From NCBI GenBank assembly GCA_033852115.1, contig JAWSVE010000001.1:590545-654544 (forward strand): a stretch of DNA of 64,000 bases. Reading direction: 5' to 3'. The notes beneath the pieces were generated by a model that ran no database searches, had not been told where the DNA came from, and was given only the letters and a program-made list of their open reading frames with translations. Below are positions 56,590-64,000 of this stretch, one piece after another. The DNA comes from JAWSVE01 sp033852115. Its GTDB lineage: Bacteria; Pseudomonadota; Gammaproteobacteria; Pseudomonadales; Cellvibrionaceae. Every line of letters begins with the position of its first letter. Positions within the stretch are counted from its first letter, which is position 1. The position numbers and the translations under genes were made by a program.

Positions 56590-57267
56590 ATGAAAACCCT
56601 CAATGTCGTCGTACTGATTTCTGGCAGCGGCACCAACCTTCAAGCGTTAATCGACGGTCAACAAGACGGATCGCTGCCCATTAACATAAAAGCGGTAGTC
56701 AGCAACCGACCAGACGTTAAAGGTTTGGAGCGGGCACGCCAGGCTGGAATTGATGCTATCACCCTCGATCATAAACGTTTTGAAAGCCGTGAAGCGTTTG
56801 ATCAAGCACTGATCAAAGCAATAGACAATTACCGGCCAGAGCTCATTGTCCTCGCTGGTTTCATGCGAATTCTTACGCCCGAATTCACCCATCATTATCT
56901 AGGGCGGATGATGAACATCCACCCCTCCCTTCTACCTAAATACCCTGGCCTACACACGCATCAGCGCGCGCTAGAGGCTGGCGATAGCTGCCACGGAGTC
57001 ACAGTGCATTTTGTGACTGAAGAGTTAGATGGTGGGCCACCGATTGTACAAGCCAAAGTCCCCATCATTGAAGGTGACGATGCAGACAGCCTTGCCAAAC
57101 GCGTGCAAGCGCAAGAACACGTCATTTACCCATTGGCCGTCGATTGGTTTGCGACCGGGCGGTTGCAACTGCACAATGGTAAAAGTATGTTAGATGAGAA
57201 ACTTTTGCCGGCATCCGGCCATCTAATCGATACAACAGCAGACACAGTGCACAATTCAACACACTAG
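56590..57267 (+). CDS. purN: Phosphoribosylglycinamide formyltransferase
   Basis: Uses 10-formyl-THF to formylate GAR. 225 residues. VLISGSGTNLQALID near the N-terminus, GFMRILTPEF, catalytic HPSLLPKYPGLHTH and the Asp in ELDGGPPI. Five bases after purM. Confidence 0.97.
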   Translation: MKTLNVVVLISGSGTNLQALIDGQQDGSLPINIKAVVSNRPDVKGLERARQAGIDAITLDHKRFESREAFDQALIKAIDNYRPELIVLAGFMRILTPEFTHHYLGRMMNIHPSLLPKYPGLHTHQRALEAGDSCHGVTVHFVTEELDGGPPIVQAKVPIIEGDDADSLAKRVQAQEHVIYPLAVDWFATGRLQLHNGKSMLDEKLLPASGHLIDTTADTVHNSTH

Positions 57268-57314
57268 CGGTCGTCAGGCGCGATCGCTTCCGGACATATA
57301 AAGCGGACGCGAGC

Positions 57315-58028
57315 ATGCGCCAAACAGTTTCACAGATCGTCGTATTCTTTGCCCTTCTCACTATTGGGGTATCCACGAGTGCCACCCCTCTTGCAGACTT
57401 CGAAGCTACTTATAAAGCAAAATTTCGTGGCTTTGGTATCACCGCGATCCGCAAATTAGAAACTCATCCCGACGGCACGCAAACCCTATCGTTCATCGCC
57501 GACAGCCTATTAGCCTCCATGAGCGAAACCAGCCGTTTTCGCTGGAATAACGAACAACATATTGTGCCCCTCAACTATACCTACAAACGCGGCGGCTTAG
57601 GCCGCAACCGCACAGCGCACCTAGAGTTTTTGTGGGATCAGCACAAGGTGATAAACAACGTACAAGACAAACCCTGGAAGATGACCATTCCCGACAATGT
57701 ATTGGATAAATTAAATTATCAATTACAAATCCGCGCTGACATGCTCTCCAAAGGCACACCAGGCGATTACGAAATTGCTGATGGCGGGCGACTCAAAGAG
57801 TATAAATTTGAAATACTCGGGGACGAGCTAGTAGACACACCCGCAGGAAAATTTAATGCTACTAAAGTTAAACGCGTTCGTGAAAATGAAGAGCGCCACA
57901 CTATATTTTGGTTAGCAAAAGACTGGGACTACCTGGTGGTGCGACTACAGCAAAGAGATGACGACAAAAGCTATGAAATTGATTTACATAACGCCATGTT
58001 AGACGGCAAGCCAGTGACAGGTTTGTAG
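57315..58028 (+). CDS. DUF3108 exported protein
   Basis: 237 residues with a signal peptide ending near TSATP. Mature part is mostly beta, with YKRGGLGRNRTAHLEF and FWLAKDWDYLVVRLQQ blocks characteristic of DUF3108. It is commonly next to purN. Function unknown. Confidence 0.88.
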   Translation: MRQTVSQIVVFFALLTIGVSTSATPLADFEATYKAKFRGFGITAIRKLETHPDGTQTLSFIADSLLASMSETSRFRWNNEQHIVPLNYTYKRGGLGRNRTAHLEFLWDQHKVINNVQDKPWKMTIPDNVLDKLNYQLQIRADMLSKGTPGDYEIADGGRLKEYKFEILGDELVDTPAGKFNATKVKRVRENEERHTIFWLAKDWDYLVVRLQQRDDDKSYEIDLHNAMLDGKPVTGL

Positions 58029-58601
58029 TTTTTCTATCAGCGCATATAGCGGCATTACGTTTCCATACTCTTTTACATCCAGCCTCACCTCCCAAGACAC
58101 ACATTACGCAATCCATGCAGCTCTCTTCGCGTTGTTTCACTGACGGTCTGTGTTCAGGTAAAGCATGAGCAATTACCTCGGAAAGACTTAGGAAATCGCG
58201 CGACTTGGAGAGACTCGCAACATCGCAATCCCTTGCTGGTAGCGCGCCCCAAGTGTTGCAGCATACCGACATGCTGAACGCTAAACACGGTCATAACACC
58301 ACACCATCAATGCCCCCCACCCCGTAATTCCCTTTATCCATCGCAACCCCTCCAAACTCTGCAGACTTGGCTGCGAAACACGGATGATATTTTTTAACCA
58401 GCTGTTTTCATTGAATTTTTTGTTCTTCTTTTCCCGGCTGCGAAACCAGATATCGACAGACAAGTCTGCTTTTTATCTTGGCGCGATTATCCACATTATC
58501 TATAAGTGTTTGTTTTTACGAGAAATTAAGGTTTAAATAGCCACTTTAAAAAATAAATTCGCAGAACCGAGATATGAAGAATAGGTCTGCAGAATAAAAC
58601 T
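58029..58601. other. Non-coding stretch left of the second cassette array; no integrase
   Basis: About 570 bases where a standard integron would have divergent intI and attI. Minus-strand frames at 57901-58272 and 58281-58463 have no tyrosine-recombinase residues. A small hairpin CAGCAT/ATGCTG is at 58259-58276. The last ~120 bases turn AT-rich and may hold a promoter for the array. GCAGAACC (58561-) and GGTCTGC (58585-58591) pair imperfectly, just before the core at 58602. Confidence 0.55.
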
Positions 58602-58608
58602 GTTAAGC
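58602..58608 (+). other. Left recombination core (GTTAAGC) of cassette array 2
   Basis: GTTAAGC fits the GTTRRRY core and marks the join to the first cassette, which begins just before the 58621 ATG. The sequence to the left is either a non-palindromic attI-like site or a degenerate attC. Confidence 0.55.
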
Positions 58609-58620
58609 ATTCAAACCAAT

Positions 58621-58905
58621 ATGCCTAGAGAAAAAAGTAAATCTGAAAAATTAGCTGGGAAGTTGATTTCCACAATACAAAAAGTATGGGGAGAGCAAAC
58701 TGGCGAGCCTGAAGCTGACGAGTCAGAAAAAGTTATGGGGCTAGGTCACGAACTCTTGCAAGCTCGCAGTGTGGACTCCATGAAAGCAATACTTAACGGT
58801 CGCTCGGTAGCACAATATATTGGAGACATTTGGCTGCAAAAGAACCCCAGTGTAAAGCCTGTTGTCATCGAGCTAAATAATGAAATATATGGCAACAATG
58901 CTTAA
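58621..58905 (+). CDS. Hypothetical cassette protein 1
   Basis: 94 residues, soluble, Lys/Glu-rich N-terminus, helical; no domain recognised. The ATG is 12 bases after the core with no ribosome site visible. The stop TAA is in the attC left core. Confidence 0.65.
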   Translation: MPREKSKSEKLAGKLISTIQKVWGEQTGEPEADESEKVMGLGHELLQARSVDSMKAILNGRSVAQYIGDIWLQKNPSVKPVVIELNNEIYGNNA

Positions 58906-58977
58906 CAAGGCGTGGTTGGCGCCTTCGGCTGGGACTGCTTCGCTTACGCTCCGCAGCCCCAACACTTGGCGTTATGA
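58900..58977 (+). other. attC site 1 of array 2
   Basis: Cores GCTTAAC and GTTATGA, with GGGACTGC / GCAGCCCC and GCGTGGTTGG-type / CCAACACTTGGCG arms. 78 bp. Nearly identical to site 10 (four internal differences). Confidence 0.92.
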
Positions 58978-58996
58978 TTTTTAGCGAGCAGAACTT

Positions 58997-59443
58997 ATGA
59001 AGGATCAATTAACCAAAGGCCTGTTATGGGGAGTTGGGTTTTGTAGTGCGGTATTTGGATTCGTACTAGCACTTATAATTATTAACTGGGTGTATCAAGA
59101 ATTTACAACTCGAAACAATGAACTCCCTGATCCAGTTAAGGTCGCAGATTTTTCAATAGTGAAGTCTAGCTATCGTTTTGTACCAAGTTCTGACGAATTT
59201 AGAGGTGGTCTAGTTCTGTCAGGTCAATTAAGTCTGCCTAGCAGGAATAAGTACGGACGCGTAAAAGTTAAAGCCAATGTTTTTAACAACGATGGTGTGT
59301 ACATCGATACCTGCTATGAGTGGGAAATTTTGGAAACTCGACAGCCTGATGTTTACTTTTTTAAAATTAGTTGCCCACAAGTAACGGATCAATCCCAGTA
59401 TTCGGATTATGAGTTCGAGGTCTTTGCCTATGAGTTGGAATAA
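58997..59443 (+). CDS. Hypothetical cassette membrane-anchored protein
   Basis: 148 residues. One N-terminal membrane segment (about 8-30), then a beta-rich extracytoplasmic domain (GRVKVKANVFNNDGVYIDTCYEWE) resembling FxLYD-type domains in pattern only. Two Cys could pair. Confidence 0.65.
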   Translation: MKDQLTKGLLWGVGFCSAVFGFVLALIIINWVYQEFTTRNNELPDPVKVADFSIVKSSYRFVPSSDEFRGGLVLSGQLSLPSRNKYGRVKVKANVFNNDGVYIDTCYEWEILETRQPDVYFFKISCPQVTDQSQYSDYEFEVFAYELE

Positions 59444-59530
59444 TCATAACAAACACGCGCAGCGTGCCGCAAAAAGCGCGGCGGGACTGCCTACACTTCG
59501 TTTCGGCAGCCCCTGGCGTGGGCGTTAGTT
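59444..59530 (+). other. attC site 2 of array 2
   Basis: Cores TCATAAC and GTTAGTT; arms CACGCGCAG / CTGGCGTG and GGGACTGCC / GGCAGCCCC. 87 bp. Same family as site 4. Confidence 0.93.
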
Positions 59531-59541
59531 GTACACGTAGC

Positions 59542-60030
59542 ATGAAAGTAAAATTTGAGAATATACGGCATGGGTGGGTTGACTTCACAATTAGCGACGG
59601 TGAAGAAAACATTGTTTCTGATAGCTTTTCTTATACACCATATGACAGTTTCGATGACCTTATAAGCGCGATCGATTCTTTTCGAAAAGAGTATCAGTCA
59701 AACGAAGAACGAATAGTTATTCTACACGTAGAACCATACGAGTATGAACTCATCTTTAATGGTACAAATGAAAACGTAAATTTAACTATCACAGGCTATC
59801 CCGATTACAAACGAGGTGAAAATAGAGGGCAAGAAATCTATGAGATCTCCGGTAATTTTGAAGAAATTTGCGTTCCATTTTGGCGCGGGCTCAGGTCCTT
59901 ACAAGGTTTACACTCTGCTAAAGAGCTAGATGAGTTATGGCATAGAGGGTTCCCATCAAGCGCCTTAGATATTCTAAGCTCTAAAATACAAAACCATGAA
60001 CGGAAAAAAACAACTAACAAAGCAATCTAG
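59542..60030 (+). CDS. Hypothetical cassette protein, C-terminus encoded by attC
   Basis: 162 residues from ATG 59542; an earlier in-frame start lies inside attC and is rejected. Acidic, mixed alpha/beta, no known domain (DGEENIVSDSFSYTPYDSF). The reading frame runs through the left core of the next attC, so the last residues TNKAI are written by the recombination site. Confidence 0.65.
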   Translation: MKVKFENIRHGWVDFTISDGEENIVSDSFSYTPYDSFDDLISAIDSFRKEYQSNEERIVILHVEPYEYELIFNGTNENVNLTITGYPDYKRGENRGQEIYEISGNFEEICVPFWRGLRSLQGLHSAKELDELWHRGFPSSALDILSSKIQNHERKKTTNKAI

Positions 60031-60105
60031 CGGACCCAGGCAAGCAATGGCCTTGAAAAGCAGGCCATTAAACGCTTGCCGGGTCCGCTAATTGCGGCGT
60101 TAGGT
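60012..60105 (+). other. attC site 3 of array 2
   Basis: Cores AACTAAC and GTTAGGT. Long arms TAGCGGACCC / GGGTCCGCTA and AATGGCCT / AGGCCATT, and GGCAAGC / GCTTGCC. 94 bp. One internal base differs from site 7. Confidence 0.94.
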
Positions 60106-60115
60106 GCTCATCACA

Positions 60116-60571
60116 ATGAAATGGCAGCTACTAATACTAATTCTACTATTTGCTGGTGCGGCTGTGCGAAGCCTATTTACCATCAAATCAGTGCCTGAAC
60201 GCGTACAGAACCAGTATTCGTTCTCAGTTATCTATCATGCTGTTATTTTGGTAATCTCTGCTTGTATAGCTGTAACTGTACATTTGCTAACTGAATTTAA
60301 TTTGGGGGCTGTATACATATTTGTGGTGGCGGTACTGTTGCTAATTATCAGTATTGGCCCGTTACCGAAAATTTGGTTTATTTTGGTGTGTGCAGCAGTG
60401 GCACCCGCTACCTATAAAGGATATTCCACAATAGAAATTGCAGTGGTGCTATCTGTTTTACTTACATCAATCGTTCTTGGAAGGTACGTAGGCGCGGTTG
60501 TCTTTGGAGCTATCTATAAAAAGAATATTGGTGCTGTTGCTACCCAACAAATTACCAGTCGGTGGTTATAG
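60116..60571 (+). CDS. Hypothetical cassette membrane protein
   Basis: 151 residues with about four hydrophobic segments, a signal-anchor at the very start (MKWQLLILILLFAGAAV). ATG 60116 follows AGGTG of the core by 9 bases. No family recognised. Confidence 0.65.
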   Translation: MKWQLLILILLFAGAAVRSLFTIKSVPERVQNQYSFSVIYHAVILVISACIAVTVHLLTEFNLGAVYIFVVAVLLLIISIGPLPKIWFILVCAAVAPATYKGYSTIEIAVVLSVLLTSIVLGRYVGAVVFGAIYKKNIGAVATQQITSRWL

Positions 60572-60577
60572 TTATGC

Positions 60578-60665
60578 ACCTAACAAACACGCGCAGCGTG
60601 CCGCAAAAAAACGCGGCGGGACTGCCTACACTTCGTTTCGGCAGCCCCTGGCGTGGGCGTTAGGT
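60578..60665 (+). other. attC site 4 of array 2
   Basis: Cores ACCTAAC and GTTAGGT; body as in site 2 apart from the A-tract. 88 bp. Confidence 0.93.
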
Positions 60666-60679
60666 GTCTAGGTATCACA

Positions 60680-61057
60680 ATGAAGCAATTCGCAATAAGA
60701 AGGTTGTATAGCTACTTTGAAGTCTCATCCGAAGAGATTGAAAGTGGTGCTTTTGATGAAAAACTAGAGGCACTTGATGATGAACTAAGAACACTACTTG
60801 AAAAGTATGGACTGACTCATCTAGGCCAAGATACTAGATTTATTCCTCAGCAAAAAATGTCCGCTCGCAAATGTGAAAATTGCGAAAATCTCATGATTAA
60901 TCGAGATAAAAATCCAGCTCGATTTGATAAGGAAGAGCTGTGGATTGATTTAGACACGGATTTTAATGGATTCCTACTGGATGGCGGCACACACGAAGGG
61001 AAAGAGTTATGCATGGAATGCTTACCTATTGAACACCGCTGGGGATATTTTTCGTGA
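60680..61057 (+). CDS. Hypothetical cassette protein with paired CxxC motifs
   Basis: 125 residues from ATG 60680. CENC at 65-68 and CMEC at 111-114 could form one zinc site. The N-terminal half is helical and acidic. No family recognised. Confidence 0.65.
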   Translation: MKQFAIRRLYSYFEVSSEEIESGAFDEKLEALDDELRTLLEKYGLTHLGQDTRFIPQQKMSARKCENCENLMINRDKNPARFDKEELWIDLDTDFNGFLLDGGTHEGKELCMECLPIEHRWGYFS

Positions 61058-61070
61058 GAAATAAGTCAGC

Positions 61071-61157
61071 ACCTAACAAACAGGGGCAGTTTGCCGTAAA
61101 AAACACGGCAGGACAGCTTACACTTCGTTTCAGCTGCCTCTGCCCTGGGCGTTAGGG
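61071..61157 (+). other. attC site 5 of array 2
   Basis: Cores ACCTAAC and GTTAGGG; arms AGGGGCAG / CTGCCTCT-type and GGACAGCT / AGCTGCC. 87 bp, a more divergent relative of sites 2 and 4. Confidence 0.9.
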
Positions 61158-61163
61158 GCATAT

Positions 61164-61655
61164 GTGAAATTCCGAGTACTAATCGTTTTTGCTCTTTCTG
61201 TAGTCTTTCTACCATCCTGCTCAAACGACGCTGGTTTTAGTGACGACATATTAGTGAGCTTGGAGCGAAGTGCTTGTTATGGAGAATGCCCCGTTTACAA
61301 CTTAAAAGTACTTAAGAGTGGGATAGTTGAATACGACGGTTTTGTAAACGTCGCGATAGAGGGTCGAAAAATATCAAGTATAACGCCTGAACAAATTAAT
61401 ACAATTGAAACAAAATTAGATGGCGTGAAGTTCTTTCGGCTGAAATCGTCGCTGAAGCCAGATAGTTGGGGATGTTCAGATTACTGGTCTGATCACAGTA
61501 GTATTACTATCCAAGGCTCCATAGGGACACGGAAAAAGGAAGTTTATACTTATCTGGGTTGTGAATCTAAGCAGGTTGCGAAAGTAATTGAACTTGCTGA
61601 TTTCATAGATGAAGTCGCAGGTGCTTCTAAGTGGATAAAAGATACTAATGAGTAA
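61164..61655 (+). CDS. DUF6438-like lipoprotein (cassette gene)
   Basis: 163 residues, GTG start 6 bases after the core; the core's AGGGG sits at ribosome-site distance. Lipobox FLPSC with Cys 19. ERSACYGECPVYNLKV near 35-50 matches the DUF6438 opening. Two further Cys (GCSDYW, GCESKQ). Unknown function; envelope-anchored. Confidence 0.75.
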   Translation: MKFRVLIVFALSVVFLPSCSNDAGFSDDILVSLERSACYGECPVYNLKVLKSGIVEYDGFVNVAIEGRKISSITPEQINTIETKLDGVKFFRLKSSLKPDSWGCSDYWSDHSSITIQGSIGTRKKEVYTYLGCESKQVAKVIELADFIDEVAGASKWIKDTNE

Positions 61656-61658
61656 AGC

Positions 61659-61745
61659 CCCTAACAAACGGCTGTTGAGTGCCGCAAAAAGCGCGGCAGG
61701 ACGGCTTACACTTCGTTTCAGCCGCCCCAAAGCCGGGCGTTAGTT
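61659..61745 (+). other. attC site 6 of array 2
   Basis: Cores CCCTAAC and GTTAGTT; arms CGGCTG / AGCCG and GGACGGCT / AGCCGCC. 87 bp. Confidence 0.9.
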
Positions 61746-61758
61746 GCACGTCGAAGAT

Positions 61759-62205
61759 ATGAGCATTGAAAAAGAAGTAAATGAGTTTATAAGTTTTATC
61801 TTCAAAAAAGATGAAATCAACGATATAGATGAATTGATTGTACAATTAGATAAATTAGCAGTATCTCTGGCGAGAGTTGAATATCAATTTGATGAAAAGG
61901 ATTATCCCGATTCACCGAGAATGGAGCACGACGAAATAAGAAAGCAGGTGGAGAAAAGATTTCCATCATTAGGTTATTACAACACTGTTTTTGAGGTGCT
62001 AGAAGTAGGTGAATCAGTCTCTCCCATTACCGGTGACGCTATAGATGATATTAGCGATATAACCCAGGATTTAATGGAAGTTAGCTGGTGTTTCCAAAAC
62101 ACATCGGAAAACGACGCTCTCTGGCATTTAGAAAATAGTTACAGCACTCACTGGGGCAGGCACTTAAGAAACCTACAGTTATACTTATATGCGTTTAAAC
62201 ATTAA
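61759..62205 (+). CDS. DUF5063-like cassette protein
   Basis: 148 residues from ATG 61759 (a TTG 15 bases earlier lies in the core). Acidic and helical. The C-terminal THWGRHLRNLQLYLYAF block resembles DUF5063 proteins. Function unknown. Confidence 0.6.
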   Translation: MSIEKEVNEFISFIFKKDEINDIDELIVQLDKLAVSLARVEYQFDEKDYPDSPRMEHDEIRKQVEKRFPSLGYYNTVFEVLEVGESVSPITGDAIDDISDITQDLMEVSWCFQNTSENDALWHLENSYSTHWGRHLRNLQLYLYAFKH

Positions 62206-62207
62206 GC

Positions 62208-62301
62208 AACTAACAAAGCAATCTAGCGGACCCAGGCAAGCAATGGCCTTGAAAAACAGGCCATTAAACGCTTGCCGGGTCCGCTAATTGCGGCGTTACA
62301 T
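62208..62301 (+). other. attC site 7 of array 2
   Basis: Cores AACTAAC and GTTACAT; body matches site 3 with one internal change (G to A in the loop). 94 bp. Confidence 0.94.
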
Positions 62302-62318
62302 GTCATAAGGAATATCGA

Positions 62319-62846
62319 GTGGAAATAGAATTAAGTGACAATACCAAAGCGGATTTGGCTTTCCTTGACGAGCTTTCTCTTCAGGAAGTAATTGCTTGGC
62401 CAATTGATTATGAAACCAATAGGCAGACATTCTCAGAAACATCCGACACATTAGATTTATGGCTGGGCGGCCCTAAATGGAGAGAAACAGGACATAGTTT
62501 TATCCAGTTCGGCCAAGATGGTTGTGGCTCGCTATTTTGTTTGTGGTATTACCCTGAACTTAGCGGGCAGCCACCAGTCGTTTTTCTTGGCTCGGAAGGT
62601 GAAAGGGCTCTAGTATCGAACAATGCTAGTGATTTTGTAAAACAAATTACCTCTGGAAAAATATTCTACGACGGTAATTGGCTAGATCCAGAAGACGATG
62701 ACAAAGAAGAACTAGATTGGGCCTTGCTAGCAAAAAAAGCAGAGGCTTATATTGGATCACAGTGTAAAGCCCCCGAAGAACTATCCAAATTAGCGGCAGC
62801 GAGTCATCCTGATATCTCTGAATGGATTGAAAGTAATGTGCAGTAA
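62319..62846 (+). CDS. SMI1/KNR4 (SUKH)-like protein (cassette gene)
   Basis: 175 residues, GTG start after AAGGA. Residues 61-104 (FIQFGQDGCGSLFCLWYY then PVVFLGSEG and SNNASDFV) follow the pattern of SUKH-superfamily domains, many of which are immunity proteins against secreted nuclease or polymorphic toxins. No toxin is beside it. A general regulatory role is the alternative. Confidence 0.7.
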   Translation: MEIELSDNTKADLAFLDELSLQEVIAWPIDYETNRQTFSETSDTLDLWLGGPKWRETGHSFIQFGQDGCGSLFCLWYYPELSGQPPVVFLGSEGERALVSNNASDFVKQITSGKIFYDGNWLDPEDDDKEELDWALLAKKAEAYIGSQCKAPEELSKLAAASHPDISEWIESNVQ

Positions 62847-62848
62847 AC

Positions 62849-62924
62849 ATGTAACAAGTGCAAGCAGCATCGTCCCTTTGGGCCTGGACCTCGCTACGCT
62901 CGGCCGCTGTTGCAGGCGTTACGT
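62849..62924 (+). other. attC site 8 of array 2
   Basis: Cores ATGTAAC and GTTACGT; arms GTGCAAGCAGC / GCTGTTGCA and GGCC-rich inner stem. 76 bp. Confidence 0.9.
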
Positions 62925-62951
62925 GTCAATCTAAGCTGCTGAGCTGGTTAA

Positions 62952-63581
62952 ATGAACTATTTTTTTGACCTTGATGATACCTTAGTTCATACATCTGAAA
63001 TTGTTTTTCGCTCGATGAATGAATGGTGTGTAGAGAACGCTATCGACATTGGCAAAGCGATAGAGCATGGGAAGGGGCGCCGAACCGAGGATACGGTTGC
63101 AATTTTAGCGCCTCACCTAAACGCGAAACTAGAAGCAAAAAAAATAGAAAAGCGCGAAGAGGAACTGTTGCAGTTTATACAACCCTTAAGTGGCGCACTA
63201 GAATTCGTTCTAAATCTTCCTGAATCGAACTGGGGAGTTGTTACCTCAAGTTCTCATGATTTGGCAATGCAAAAAATTAGAATTTGTGGTTATCCTATTC
63301 CTAAGATCCTAGTATCAGCGGAGAGTGTGGAGAGAGGAAAGCCTAGCCCTGATCCTTATTTAAAGGCAGCTCAATTAATGGGGGTCAATCCAGGCGATTG
63401 TTTTGTTTTTGAGGATGCCGAAAGCGGCATTGAATCTGCATTTTATGCCGGTTGTAAGGTTATTGCGGTCGGAGAATACCGTGGAAAATTTGATGAGAAC
63501 ATTTATGGTCGAATAGAAACATTCGATCAGCTTGAATTCGCGCAAGGAGACCTCTTTGGTACTGAAAAGAAAAACACGTAA
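62952..63581 (+). CDS. HAD-family hydrolase (cassette gene)
   Basis: 209 residues, beta-phosphoglucomutase-like HAD. Motif I DLDDT (Asp 6 and 8), motif II VTSSS, motif III Lys in ERGKPSPDP, motif IV EDAESG. All catalytic residues are intact. Phosphatase or mutase on a small phosphorylated substrate; which one is not known. Stop TAA in the attC left core. Confidence 0.88.
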   Translation: MNYFFDLDDTLVHTSEIVFRSMNEWCVENAIDIGKAIEHGKGRRTEDTVAILAPHLNAKLEAKKIEKREEELLQFIQPLSGALEFVLNLPESNWGVVTSSSHDLAMQKIRICGYPIPKILVSAESVERGKPSPDPYLKAAQLMGVNPGDCFVFEDAESGIESAFYAGCKVIAVGEYRGKFDENIYGRIETFDQLEFAQGDLFGTEKKNT

Positions 63582-63647
63582 CAAACGCAGGCACACGGAC
63601 AAAGTTTCCGCTGCGCTTCAACCTTGCCCGTGCTGCGGGCGTTAAAT
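63576..63647 (+). other. attC site 9 of array 2
   Basis: Cores ACGTAAC and GTTAAAT; arms GCAGGCACACGG / CCGTGCTGC. 72 bp. Confidence 0.9.
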
Positions 63648-63906
63648 GTATATGAATAATCGAGACTTGATCATAGCCAACCTGGAAGAAGCAATTGAGC
63701 AGCTTCAAGAAACCATATCGGAAATCGGTTCTAATAAGGAATATGATGAAGTTGAGCTACGCATTGATATGGAGCATGCGTATCATCATTTGAATTATGC
63801 ATGGCATATACGCAACGTATCCGCTTCTGAAGCGGAAGAATGCTCTAAAGAAAACTATGTGAAATGGTCAAAGTTTCCTTTGGGCGAAATTCATGAGTAT
63901 GAATAA
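63646..63906 (+). CDS. Hypothetical cassette protein, 86 aa
   Basis: A small acidic helical protein with MEHAYHHLNYAWHIRN in the middle. The ATG could be 63646 (touching the core) or 63652. No family recognised, though the pattern ('...AEECSKENYVKWSKFPLG') looks like other cassette proteins of the same size. Confidence 0.65.
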   Translation: MYMNNRDLIIANLEEAIEQLQETISEIGSNKEYDEVELRIDMEHAYHHLNYAWHIRNVSASEAEECSKENYVKWSKFPLGEIHEYE

Positions 63907-63909
63907 AAC

Positions 63910-63987
63910 ATTTAACAAGGCGTGGTTGTCGCCTTCGGCTGGGACTGCTGCGCTTTCGCTCCGCAGCCCCAACACTTCGCGTTAGTT
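63910..63987 (+). other. attC site 10 of array 2
   Basis: Cores ATTTAAC and GTTAGTT; body near-identical to site 1. 78 bp. The next cassette begins at once and runs off the window. Confidence 0.92.
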
Positions 63988-64000
63988 GGCCTGCGAAAAA

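Noticed and set aside
58259..58276. CAGCAT/ATGCTG hairpin as an attI or attC site
   Set aside because: Too short and no GTTRRRY core at either end.
58281..58463. Minus-strand frame left of array 2 as an intI remnant
   Set aside because: No tyrosine-recombinase boxes (the R, HxxR and Y residues) or integron-specific insert; composition looks random.

Overview
The window looks like a chromosomal segment of a marine-type gammaproteobacterium, probably near Cellvibrionales/Pseudomonadales. The basis is gene order: rpsB-tsf-pyrH-frr-uppS-cdsA-dxr-rseP-bamA-skp-lpxD-fabZ-lpxA-lpxB-rnhB on one strand, and map-glnD-dapC-nth-(arsC-like)-dapD-dapE-moaCDE on the other. FabV is the visible enoyl reductase, and hda/DUF2066 stand opposite purM-purN. 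The species cannot be named from the sequence. No rRNA, tRNA, IS transposase, prophage or CRISPR array was seen.

Layout. 1-4075: the 3' part of an acidic low-complexity protein, then valS and its terminator. 4076-7507: a hairpin-rich non-coding stretch, then a small cluster of integron-type cassettes separated by attC-like sites with no integrase. It carries a GFA-type protein, a pair resembling the type VI toxin Tse2 and its immunity protein Tsi2, a frameshifted lipoprotein gene, an unknown protein and a NUDIX hydrolase. 7508-12088: accessory genes (small membrane protein, MFS transporter, two unknown proteins). 12089-27131: translation, isoprenoid, outer-membrane assembly and lipid A block. 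27502-37778: map, glnD, lysine/DAP and molybdopterin genes. 37843-53317: mixed housekeeping and signalling genes (hemerythrin, rsmJ, TetR, PilZ, bamC, dapA, lpxL-type acyltransferase, MBL hydrolase, fabV, TerB, CheC-like/CheY pair, acylphosphatase, arsC, WrbA-like, sppA). 53404-58028: hda, DUF2066, purM, purN, DUF3108.

58602-64000: a second and clearly larger cassette array with ten attC sites in about 5.4 kb, each preceded by one small gene in the same orientation. The array runs off the right edge. No intI lies in the ~570 bp to its left, where a standard integron would carry it, so within this window it is an integrase-less attC cluster or the body of an integron whose integrase lies elsewhere. 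Cargo includes DUF6438-like, SUKH-like, DUF5063-like and HAD proteins and several unknowns.

How the genes work together: the lipid A genes (lpxA, lpxB, lpxD, lpxL-type), fabZ and the Bam/Skp/RseP genes form an envelope-biogenesis set. dxr, uppS and cdsA supply isoprenoid carrier and phospholipid precursors. dapA, dapC, dapD and dapE cover much of the succinylase route to diaminopimelate. The most interesting element is the Tse2/Tsi2-like pair carried as a mobile cassette, far from any visible secretion system.
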